Assembly: GCA_027886865.1 (NCBI GenBank)
Contig: JAPCJR010000033.1
Location: 1 to 10,587, forward strand
Direction: 5' to 3'
Length of the DNA: 10,587 bases
Source of the DNA: Nitrososphaerota archaeon
GTDB taxonomy: Archaea; Thermoproteota; Nitrososphaeria; Nitrososphaerales; UBA183
Below the pieces are notes generated by a model. The model saw nothing but the letters and a program-made list of their open reading frames with translations, did no database searches and was not told where the DNA came from. Both the position numbers and the translations under genes were made by a program. Below are positions 5,548 through 10,587 of the stretch, in pieces (the stretch's first letter is position 1; every line of letters begins with the position of its first letter).

Positions 5548-6057
5548 ATGACGCAGAAGGTCCTTCAACCAGACCCTGTCTGTGTCAGCGACGAGCGGCT
5601 CAGGGACACCGTCGTACCACTCTTCATCGCGCTCCTCATCTTTGCTGTTGCCGTTATCTCCGCATCCAGATTTGGGCTGGCTATGCCTCTAACTTCCCTC
5701 CAAGTGTTGGTCCTTATCCCCCTGGGTTGCGTTTTCCTCATCTTCTCGGGCTATGTGTTTCTGAGGTCGCGCAAGCTGGAGTTCTACGAGGGATTCGTCA
5801 GAATCCTCCCCCGACGGGGCAGGGTCATGGAAGTGCCGTATTCCCATGTGCGTTTTCAATTGAAGGAATTGCGAGGGAGGACCGGCGTGACGGAGTTAGG
5901 GGAGCTGTCATTCGAAGGAGAGACGAAGTTGCGATTGACGCTTTCCGACGTCAAGATGGAGAAGCCGGATACGACCCTCTTTCAGTGGCTCCCAACCAAG
6001 GTAGGTCCGTCTGCTTCAGCGGCCTATCGGCGACCCCGCGGTAGCCCTGCTCACTGA
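5548..6057 (+). CDS. Two-TM membrane protein with a cytoplasmic PH-like tail, unknown function
   Basis: A 169-residue protein. After a polar N-terminus, two TM helices (about 22-39 and 51-72) are followed by a beta-rich region, RSRKLEFYEGFVRILPRR then VMEVPYSHVRFQLKEL, that resembles PH-like domains attached to small membrane proteins ('y.iyedglri...g....ipyshi'). The tail from about 150 is Arg/Pro/Ser-rich and unlikely to be structured. The ATG at 5548 follows a purine-rich AAGGAAAGAA. A TATA-like CTTTTGTC lies about 46 bp upstream, predicting a leader of about 20 nt. The last 7 bp overlap the 3' end of the convergent HTH_10 regulator gene. No pathway can be assigned. Confidence 0.72.
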   Translation: MTQKVLQPDPVCVSDERLRDTVVPLFIALLIFAVAVISASRFGLAMPLTSLQVLVLIPLGCVFLIFSGYVFLRSRKLEFYEGFVRILPRRGRVMEVPYSHVRFQLKELRGRTGVTELGELSFEGETKLRLTLSDVKMEKPDTTLFQWLPTKVGPSASAAYRRPRGSPAH

Positions 6058-6698
6058 CCGACCAGCTCGGCGAGAAGACGCCTCTCCGCCCTTCTCCTAT
6101 GGTTGATCAGGGTCGAGCTCCCGACCTTCATCTTCCTGGCCAGCTCTAGCGAGCTTATCCTCCTGGGTTCGTCGTAGTAGCCGAGCCGGTATGCCGTCAC
6201 CAGGACCCTCCGCTGCTTCTCCGTCAGCCTGCTGAGAGGCGAGTTCTGGGCGAACTTCGCATCCGTGATGCTCGCTATCCTGTACTTCGTCCCCAGCTTC
6301 TCTATCCCGTCCAGGAACGACCTGATCTGCTTTGCGTTCCCAAGATAGGTGATCCTCGCCCTTCCGTCCCTGATCTCGAACGGGACAGAGAGGTATCCCC
6401 CGGACGCGAACGGGTCGAAGTGCGCCTCAGGATGTGTCGCACGCTTGCTCCTGATGAGGTAGGTGTACGCTCCATCTTTCTCTTGGTCGAGCATCTGCAG
6501 CTCGATTATGTCGTCGTCCACGAAATCCTCGACCCTCGAGGCCGCGTCCTCGAACTCTACTCTGCAGATGACCGTGAACTCCTCGGGGCCGTCCTTGAGG
6601 AACTGCAGTATCTCGAGGCTCTTTATCTTCTTGATCATAGGATTGTTGTCCATCTTACTCAACTCCTCCAGGTTCAGCTCCACTGTCAGCCTGCGCAT
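6051..6698 (-). CDS. Archaeal HTH_10 (bacterio-opsin-activator type) transcriptional regulator
   Basis: A 215-residue archaeal regulator. The N-terminal two thirds form a ligand-sensing-type domain (MRRLTVELNLEEL, then IKSLEILQFLKDGPEEFTVI; later GGYLSVPFEIRDG and RITYLGNAKQIRSFLDGIE). The C-terminal 60 residues are an HTH_10 domain (PF04967): LTEKQRRVLVTAYRLGYYDE then PRRISSLELARKMKVGSSTL and a basic end NHRRRAERRLL. The start is set at ATG 6698, where the family pattern MRRLTVEL begins; ATG 6731 and TTG 6740 would add a basic tail overlapping the promoter. A palindromic TATA at 6744-6757 predicts transcription from about 6724. It is divergent from a drug exporter gene, with the palindrome between them, so it probably controls the exporter and itself. 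The effector is unknown. Its 3' end overlaps the preceding membrane-protein gene by 7 bp. Confidence 0.88.
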   Translation of the reverse strand: MRRLTVELNLEELSKMDNNPMIKKIKSLEILQFLKDGPEEFTVICRVEFEDAASRVEDFVDDDIIELQMLDQEKDGAYTYLIRSKRATHPEAHFDPFASGGYLSVPFEIRDGRARITYLGNAKQIRSFLDGIEKLGTKYRIASITDAKFAQNSPLSRLTEKQRRVLVTAYRLGYYDEPRRISSLELARKMKVGSSTLINHRRRAERRLLAELVGQ

Positions 6699-6743
6699 GG
6701 CTCGTCGTCGATGCCTCGGTCGTATATCCATTTTTGCCAATAG

Positions 6744-6757
6744 GCGCGTATACGCGC
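6744..6757. promoter_or_regulatory. Perfect 14-bp palindrome GCGCGTATACGCGC, shared promoter/operator
   Basis: This self-complementary sequence has TATA at its centre and lies between the divergent HTH_10 regulator and MFS exporter genes. Because it is symmetrical, the central TATA can serve both directions, predicting starts near 6724 (minus) and 6776 (plus). A regulator dimer bound here would close both promoters. It is the only perfect palindrome of this length noticed in the window. Confidence 0.5.
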
Positions 6758-6795
6758 TACAAGGCTAATCTTCGGAGTTTCCGCCCGGGCCCGTC

Positions 6796-8373
6796 ATGGA
6801 GAAGCCTGCGACAGCGGAAGCAGCTGACGGGAGTGCCGCCCCGCTGCCCAGCGCCCCGGCGCCGTTCGCGGAGCTACCGAGGATCGCTTCGATTTTAGTC
6901 TTGGCCGGCGTGTTTCTCGCTATTTTGATGGGTGCGATGGATGGCCTCGTGGTGGCCACGGTCCTACCGACCATCGCGCTCGACTTGCACCAGGTCAACG
7001 GAGTGACTTTCGTGGCGGGCGCTTACCTGATCTCTTCGACCATATCAATCCCGATCTTCGCTCGGCTCTCGGACGTCGCGAGCCGGCGCAACGTCTTCCT
7101 CGTCGGTCTCTTGATCTTCATCATCGGGTCGGCGCTGGCCGGCCTCAGCCAAAACCTCTCCGAGCTGATCGCCTTCCGGGCCCTGCAGGGAGTCGGCGGT
7201 GGGGGCGTGTTCCCCGTCGCCATCGCCATGGTCGCGGTACTCTACCCTCCTAAGACGCGCGCGCGAGTCACGGGTGTCCTGACCGGGGCGGCCGGGATTG
7301 CGATCGTCGTGGGTCCCCTCGTCGGAAGTTACATCGTCTCAGTAACGACTTGGCGTTGGGTGTTCTACATCAATCTCCCGTTCGGAATCATGGCCATGGT
7401 CGTCCTCCTCTTGGCTGTCGGACCCCTTCGTCCTCTGGTTCCGGGCAGATTCGACATTTCAGGAGCGGGACTGCTGTCAGGCTGGGTAGCGGCACTGATG
7501 GTCGCGCTCGTCGAGGTCTCGGACGAGGGATTGAGCTGGACAGACGCGAGGATCATCGGGCTGCTTGTAGCGTCGGTGGGGCTGTTCGCAGTCTTCCTCT
7601 GGTGGGAGCTCCGGACCCGTGAGCCCCTCGTCCCGCTTCGGCTGATGAGACGGCGCATCATCGCGGCGACCAGCGGGACAATGTTCTTCACAGGAATTGT
7701 GTTCAGCTCCCTGCTCTCGTTCCTCTCTGTCTTCGTGGGGATCGTGCTGCTGCAGAACGGTCCGAATGCCACGAGCGACGTGCGGGACATCATCTATTTC
7801 CTGGCCATTCCGCTGATCCTCGGAGCGGCGCTCTCTGGCCAGATCCTGACCCGCGTTGCGTACCGGACCGTGATCGTGCCAGGGCTTGCCGTCGCGAGCG
7901 TCGCGGCGTTATTCTTGACGCAGCTGACCTCCTCCAGCCCCATCTGGGTGCTGGCCGCAGGGTTTGTGCCCGTCGGCGGGATCGCGCTCCCTCTTATCCC
8001 TCTTGGGTTCGGTCTGGGCTTCTCACTCTCGGTCCCCACCGTCGCGGTCCAGAACGAGGCGCCGCGGGAGGAAGTGGGGGCTGCCATCGGTCTCACGCGA
8101 TTCCTTCAGAGTCTGGGCGGGGCGCTCGGAATCTCGCTGCTTACTGCCTTCGAAACCTCGCGCTTCGCGGCACTTTCCAAAGGCGCGACCACTTCAGCCA
8201 GCATCACGAACGCCTTAGTGACCACGTACGACGAACTCTTCCTGATACTCGCGGTGTGCATCATGGTGGCCTTCGGGTTCGGTCTTTTCTTTGTCGGGCG
8301 ACTGCCGCAGACGCCGGCTGAGGACCCAGAGCGCGTTGGCGCCATATCAGAAGTCCCTCCGACCTCGACTTAG
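6796..8373 (+). CDS. DHA2-type MFS drug:H+ antiporter (14 TM helices)
   Basis: A 525-residue exporter of the major facilitator superfamily, DHA2 (EmrB/QacA-like) branch, which expels hydrophobic or cationic compounds using proton motive force. After a Pro/Ala-rich cytosolic N-terminus (about 1-28), motif D1 is LMGAMDGLVVATVLPTIALD (44-63, with Asp49). Motif A is FARLSDVASRR (88-98). Arg128 in AFRALQGVGGG is motif B. Motif C is VVGPLVGSY (171-179), followed by the family mark WRWVFYINLPFG. Fourteen TM segments fit the length. The position of the usual Gly at the start of motif A is Ala, a mild deviation. The ATG at 6796 is about 20 nt from the predicted transcription start. It is likely regulated by the divergent HTH_10 protein. 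Its last 27 bp overlap the 3' end of the convergent gene at 8347-8952. Confidence 0.92.
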   Translation: MEKPATAEAADGSAAPLPSAPAPFAELPRIASILVLAGVFLAILMGAMDGLVVATVLPTIALDLHQVNGVTFVAGAYLISSTISIPIFARLSDVASRRNVFLVGLLIFIIGSALAGLSQNLSELIAFRALQGVGGGGVFPVAIAMVAVLYPPKTRARVTGVLTGAAGIAIVVGPLVGSYIVSVTTWRWVFYINLPFGIMAMVVLLLAVGPLRPLVPGRFDISGAGLLSGWVAALMVALVEVSDEGLSWTDARIIGLLVASVGLFAVFLWWELRTREPLVPLRLMRRRIIAATSGTMFFTGIVFSSLLSFLSVFVGIVLLQNGPNATSDVRDIIYFLAIPLILGAALSGQILTRVAYRTVIVPGLAVASVAALFLTQLTSSSPIWVLAAGFVPVGGIALPLIPLGFGLGFSLSVPTVAVQNEAPREEVGAAIGLTRFLQSLGGALGISLLTAFETSRFAALSKGATTSASITNALVTTYDELFLILAVCIMVAFGFGLFFVGRLPQTPAEDPERVGAISEVPPTST

Positions 8374-8952
8374 GTAGACGAGACCTAACCGAGAGCACGC
8401 AATACGCTGCGAGAAGGGTTTCCGACTTGCTACACAAGTCGTAACCGCTGGTGTGGCGATGCCGGCCGAAACGCCGCCACTAAGCCCCTGCGTAGCCGGT
8501 CTTCCCCTCAGCCGGGCGATGTAGTACAGCTGGAACACCGTCAAGGCTATCCACGCCACGACGAGGGCGACCACTACGAGTCTGACGTCCAGGCTCCCAA
8601 ATACAAAGATGTTCAAGACGACCAGGATTATGGCGGAGACACCGACCACCCGCCTCACCATTCTGAGCGCGAACATGTTCTTCCTCGATGCCCACTGCCC
8701 TCCCCTCACGTCCCCTGCTCCGCGTTGCTGCTCGACCTGTTGCAGGCGCGCCTCGTCCAGGTAGTACTTCCCTCCGACCTCGACGAAGATACCCGTGGCC
8801 CCCAGGCGCCGCTTCATCGCCTCCTCGAACCTGGGCGGCAGTCCGAGCTCCTGCGCGGTCATTGCCTTTTCTGGGCTGATGGCCCCGCTCTGCCGGAACT
8901 TAGCGACGATTTCCTGGATTCTTCGCCTGGATCCCCCGGGTTGCCCGAGCAT
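8347..8952 (-). CDS. Winged-helix-like protein with two C-terminal TM segments, unknown function
   Basis: A 201-residue protein. The N-terminal 75 residues are basic and helical with a beta hairpin (RRRIQEIVAKFRQSG, then PPRFEEAMKRRLG and GIFVEVGGKYYLDEARL), which reads like a winged-helix domain. After a short linker there are two TM helices (about 102-119 and 123-146). The rest (about 150-201) has no clear structure, and its last codons overlap the MFS gene by 27 bp; the tail may be an over-extended frame caused by loss of an earlier stop. The N-terminal part resembles small archaeal membrane-tethered proteins. The ATG at 8952 follows AAAAGGT; a weak TTAA-containing element lies about 37 bp upstream. 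Possible roles include a membrane-bound regulator; this is not shown by sequence. Confidence 0.72.
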   Translation of the reverse strand: MLGQPGGSRRRIQEIVAKFRQSGAISPEKAMTAQELGLPPRFEEAMKRRLGATGIFVEVGGKYYLDEARLQQVEQQRGAGDVRGGQWASRKNMFALRMVRRVVGVSAIILVVLNIFVFGSLDVRLVVVALVVAWIALTVFQLYYIARLRGRPATQGLSGGVSAGIATPAVTTCVASRKPFSQRIACSRLGLVYLSRGRRDF

Positions 8953-9027
8953 ACCTTTTTCCGACTCAAACGCGGTGAAGTACCCCTTAACAGTTTCCCG
9001 CCCGATTGAGAACCTGCGAGGGCTGAG

Positions 9028-9753
9028 CTAGACCGGCGAGGCGCCGACGAAATGGCCTATCAGGAAACCTGCCAACCCGGCTGCGAGACCGATCGCGGCC
9101 ATCTGGAGACCGCTCTTCCAGAGGGACCCGACCGTCGTTCTCGCCTCGTAGAATCCGATGATGAAGAGGACTACGCCACTGACCGCCACCGCGCCGACCG
9201 CACCCAGAAATACATCCTTGCCCACAAGGAAGTAGGGAACGAGCGGTATAATGGAACCGAAGATCGTGGAGCTCAACACGACAAGGAAACTTCTCCTGGG
9301 TTCGGACTCGTCGACTGCCTCTAGCTTGAGCTCATGCGACATCATGAACTCGAGCCAGGCTTTGGGCTTGGAGGCGATCAAGTCTGTCAGACGGCTGAGT
9401 TCCTCTCCCTCATACCCCCATTTCTGGAAGATCCCTTCCACTTCCCGCCTTTCCTTCTGAGGCACCTCGTTCATCTCGGTCATCTCGCGGCTCACCTCCT
9501 TCAGGTATTGCTTCCTTCTCGCCAGCGTGGATGTGTAGGCCACAGCGCCCATCGAGATCGATTCAGCGCCCAGCGCCGCGAACGCGCCGACGAAGATCAA
9601 CCGAACGTCACTCGTCGCGGCGGTGAGTCCCAACAGGATTCCGAGTACGTTGACCAGGCCGTCCTGACTGCCCAGGATAAAGTTCGACAGGAGACTGGAG
9701 CGCGAATGCCTTTCCGTCGACCCAGACGGCTGGGGCATGACCGACTCGCCCAT
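9028..9753 (-). CDS. VIT1/CCC1-family iron/manganese transporter
   Basis: A 241-residue membrane protein of the vacuolar iron transporter family (PF01988), which moves Fe(II)/Mn(II) out of the cytosol in exchange for protons. TM1 carries the signature NFILGSQDGLVNVLGILLGL (24-43, Asp31-Gly32). TM2 carries GAESISMGAVAYTS (about 62-75). An acidic helical cytosolic domain (about 80-150: EVSREMTEMNEVPQKERREV, then FQKWGYEGEELSRL and WLEFMMSHELKLEA) matches the Glu/Met-containing metal-binding domain. Three further TM helices end the protein with GLAAGLAGFLIGHFVGASP. The start is ATG 9753; Met6 is an alternative. The promoter has a TATA at 9791-9798 and a dyad over the predicted transcription start, so it may be metal-regulated. 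It is divergent from the VOC gene at 9912. Confidence 0.92.
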   Translation of the reverse strand: MGESVMPQPSGSTERHSRSSLLSNFILGSQDGLVNVLGILLGLTAATSDVRLIFVGAFAALGAESISMGAVAYTSTLARRKQYLKEVSREMTEMNEVPQKERREVEGIFQKWGYEGEELSRLTDLIASKPKAWLEFMMSHELKLEAVDESEPRRSFLVVLSSTIFGSIIPLVPYFLVGKDVFLGAVGAVAVSGVVLFIIGFYEARTTVGSLWKSGLQMAAIGLAAGLAGFLIGHFVGASPV

Positions 9754-9763
9754 GTGTTTCTGA

Positions 9764-9778
9764 ACTCGAAGCGCGAGT
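9764..9778. promoter_or_regulatory. Inverted repeat ACTCG-N5-CGAGT over the VIT1 transcription start, candidate operator
   Basis: Perfect 5-bp arms separated by AAGCG lie between the TATA box and the ATG of the VIT1 gene, at the predicted transcription start (about 9767). An iron- or manganese-responsive repressor is a natural guess from position; arms this short could occur by chance. Confidence 0.3.
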
Positions 9779-9790
9779 CAGTGCGGAGGG

Positions 9791-9798
9791 TTATAAGA
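9791..9798 (-). promoter_or_regulatory. TATA box CTTATAA of the VIT1 transporter gene
   Basis: Minus-strand GCTCTTATAACC is centred about 41 bp upstream of ATG 9753, predicting an approximately 14-nt leader. Confidence 0.55.
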
Positions 9799-9890
9799 GC
9801 GGCGTGACGGCTCTCAAATCTGGAAACCAACGGCCCGCGAACGTTCTCTAGCCGGGTCGGGAATCCTTTACGCATTTGACCCCTAGCCTC

Positions 9891-9898
9891 TTTAAATA
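9891..9898 (+). promoter_or_regulatory. TATA box TTTAAATA of the second VOC gene
   Basis: A near-consensus archaeal box centred 24-30 bp upstream of three in-frame TTG codons (9912, 9918, 9924), consistent with leaderless transcription starting at one of the latter two. Confidence 0.6.
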
Positions 9899-9911
9899 GC
9901 CTCAGCACCAG

Positions 9912-10325
9912 TTGCGATTGGATTTGTCACTCTCTGATTCGGGCACCCACGCTAGGCTACTCCCGGTCCGCAACATGGACCGCGCGGTCAAGTTCTACAC
10001 CGAGACGCTGGGAGGGAAGGTACTCTCCCGCGACACCGGCGACATGAAAGATTTCTGGGCCTCGGTGAAGCTGGGAAAGTCCGAATTCTGGCTGGTCTCT
10101 CCCCCTGATCGCGAGAAGCTCGAGCTCGCCTACTCAGTCTTCATCGTCAAGGGCATCGAGACTGTAGTGGCAGAATTGAAGAAAAGGGGAGTGAAGTTCC
10201 AGAAGGTAGAGTCACTCGAAAAGGACGCAAAGGTGAAGGGGCCGATTCACTATGAATCAATTGGGGCCACCGCGTTCTTCAAGGACTCGGAGGGTAACCT
10301 CCTAATGCTCTTCCAGGCCGCATAG
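9912..10325 (+). CDS. Second VOC-family (glyoxalase-fold) protein
   Basis: A 137-residue single-module VOC protein. ARLLPVRNMDRAVKFYTETL (14-33) is the classic first beta-alpha unit, and ATAFFKDSEGNLLMLFQ (119-135) the last strand pair. The usual first-strand His is replaced by Leu/Pro-type residues and the usual final Glu reads Gln in LMLFQ, so metal binding may be weak or absent, as in non-catalytic binding or resistance VOC proteins. Substrate unknown. There is no ATG before the fold begins: TTG 9912, 9918 or 9924 must be used. The TATA spacing fits 9918 or 9924 better, but the longest form is given. It shares little sequence with the other VOC protein in the window and is followed 87 bp later by an F420-type reductase in the same direction. 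Confidence 0.87.
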   Translation: MRLDLSLSDSGTHARLLPVRNMDRAVKFYTETLGGKVLSRDTGDMKDFWASVKLGKSEFWLVSPPDREKLELAYSVFIVKGIETVVAELKKRGVKFQKVESLEKDAKVKGPIHYESIGATAFFKDSEGNLLMLFQAA

Positions 10326-10400
10326 GCGAACACGAGACGATAGGCCGAAACGGTCAGAACTCGGCCGCGAGCCTCGACGCGTCCGCGAAGTGAAGGCGGA

Positions 10401-10405
10401 AGGAG
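10401..10405 (+). promoter_or_regulatory. Shine-Dalgarno AGGAG before the F420-type reductase
   Basis: AGGAG lies 7 nt upstream of ATG 10413. Together with the lack of an obvious TATA box close to the gene, it suggests translation as a downstream cistron of the VOC message. Confidence 0.5.
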
Positions 10406-10412
10406 AAAGAGC

Positions 10413-10587
10413 ATGAACACCAGCGAACTCGAATCGGTCAAGAAGGAGAAGCTGATTCACGTGACGACAACGGGAAGGAAGTCCGGGAAGGCCCACACCG
10501 TGGAACTCTGGTTCGCCGTTGCGGGTGGCGCAGTATATCTGTCCCACGAGGGGGCGCGCACGGATTGGATGAAGAACATCGACGCGC
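10413..10587 (+). CDS. DDN-type (FDOR-B) F420-dependent nitroreductase/quinone reductase, N-terminal part only
   Basis: Only the first 58 residues are present; the right edge cuts the gene. After a short polar N-terminus, LIHVTTTGRKSGKAHTVELW then AVAGGAVYLSHEGARTDWMKNI is the hallmark of the deazaflavin-dependent nitroreductase family (PF04075; split-beta-barrel flavin fold): TTTGRKSGK-x-xTxxLW contacts the cofactor phosphate, and the 'DWMKNI' segment corresponds to the typical 'dWyhNl'. These enzymes transfer hydride from reduced F420 to quinones, nitro compounds or lipids. F420 use fits archaeal metabolism. It may be co-transcribed with the upstream VOC gene. Confidence 0.85.
   Translation, partial: MNTSELESVKKEKLIHVTTTGRKSGKAHTVELWFAVAGGAVYLSHEGARTDWMKNIDA

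Noticed and set aside
5502..6044. Plus-strand 180-codon frame overlapping the two-TM protein
   Set aside because: It is in a different frame from the membrane protein at 5548, with a Pro/Arg-rich, motif-free product.
9334..9807. Plus-strand 157-codon frame opposite the VIT1 gene
   Set aside because: It is a shadow of the clearly identified transporter.
1..10587. tRNA genes, CRISPR arrays, insertion sequences and toxin-antitoxin pairs
   Set aside because: Reading both strands showed no tRNA T-arm/acceptor combination, no regularly spaced repeats, no transposase motifs and no typical small toxin pairs.

Overview
The window looks like chromosomal DNA of a GC-rich archaeon. The best lineage marker is a complete regulator ending in an archaeal bacterio-opsin-activator-type helix-turn-helix (HTH_10), of a form I associate with Nitrososphaerota/Thermoproteota. 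Other archaeal signs are TATA-like boxes about 25-30 bp upstream of several start codons (leaderless or very short-leader transcripts), frequent GTG/TTG starts, and a secreted protein with an archaeal pilin-like N-terminus. Placement in a soil or mesophilic Nitrososphaerota-type lineage is inference from protein style only. No rRNA, tRNA, CRISPR array, insertion sequence or phage gene was recognised.

Layout. 1-932 (-): zinc-free quinone oxidoreductase/MDR dehydrogenase, cut by the left edge. 1057-1476 (-): conserved-looking protein of unknown function. 1477-1957: mostly non-coding, with a candidate 44-residue C2HC zinc-finger peptide at 1728-1862. 1958-2623 (+): pilin-like surface protein with predicted N-glycosylation sites. 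2717-3106 (-): VOC/glyoxalase-fold protein. 3219-3704 (-): PH-like protein, divergent from 3845-4483 (+), a DedA/VTT membrane protein. 4520-5484 (+): a CsoR/RcnR-family regulator followed by a NicO/RcnA-like metal permease. 5548-6057 (+): two-TM protein with a PH-like tail. 6051-6698 (-): HTH_10 regulator, divergent from 6796-8373 (+), a 14-TM DHA2-type drug exporter, with a perfect 14-bp palindrome between them. 8347-8952 (-): winged-helix-like protein with two TM segments. 9028-9753 (-): VIT1/CCC1 iron/manganese transporter. 9912-10325 (+): second VOC protein. 10413-end (+): start of a DDN-type F420-dependent reductase.

How the genes fit together. The window reads as a housekeeping/stress segment rather than one large pathway. 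There are two regulator-transporter units: a CsoR-like sensor with a metal permease, and an HTH_10 regulator divergent from a drug exporter. Around them sit a VIT1 transporter and a DedA protein (metal and membrane homeostasis) and four small redox or detoxification enzymes (MDR reductase, two VOC proteins, F420-type reductase). The most interesting parts are the CsoR-like regulator, which lacks two of the three canonical metal ligands while still sitting beside an HX4DH permease, and the palindromic shared promoter of the HTH_10/MFS pair.
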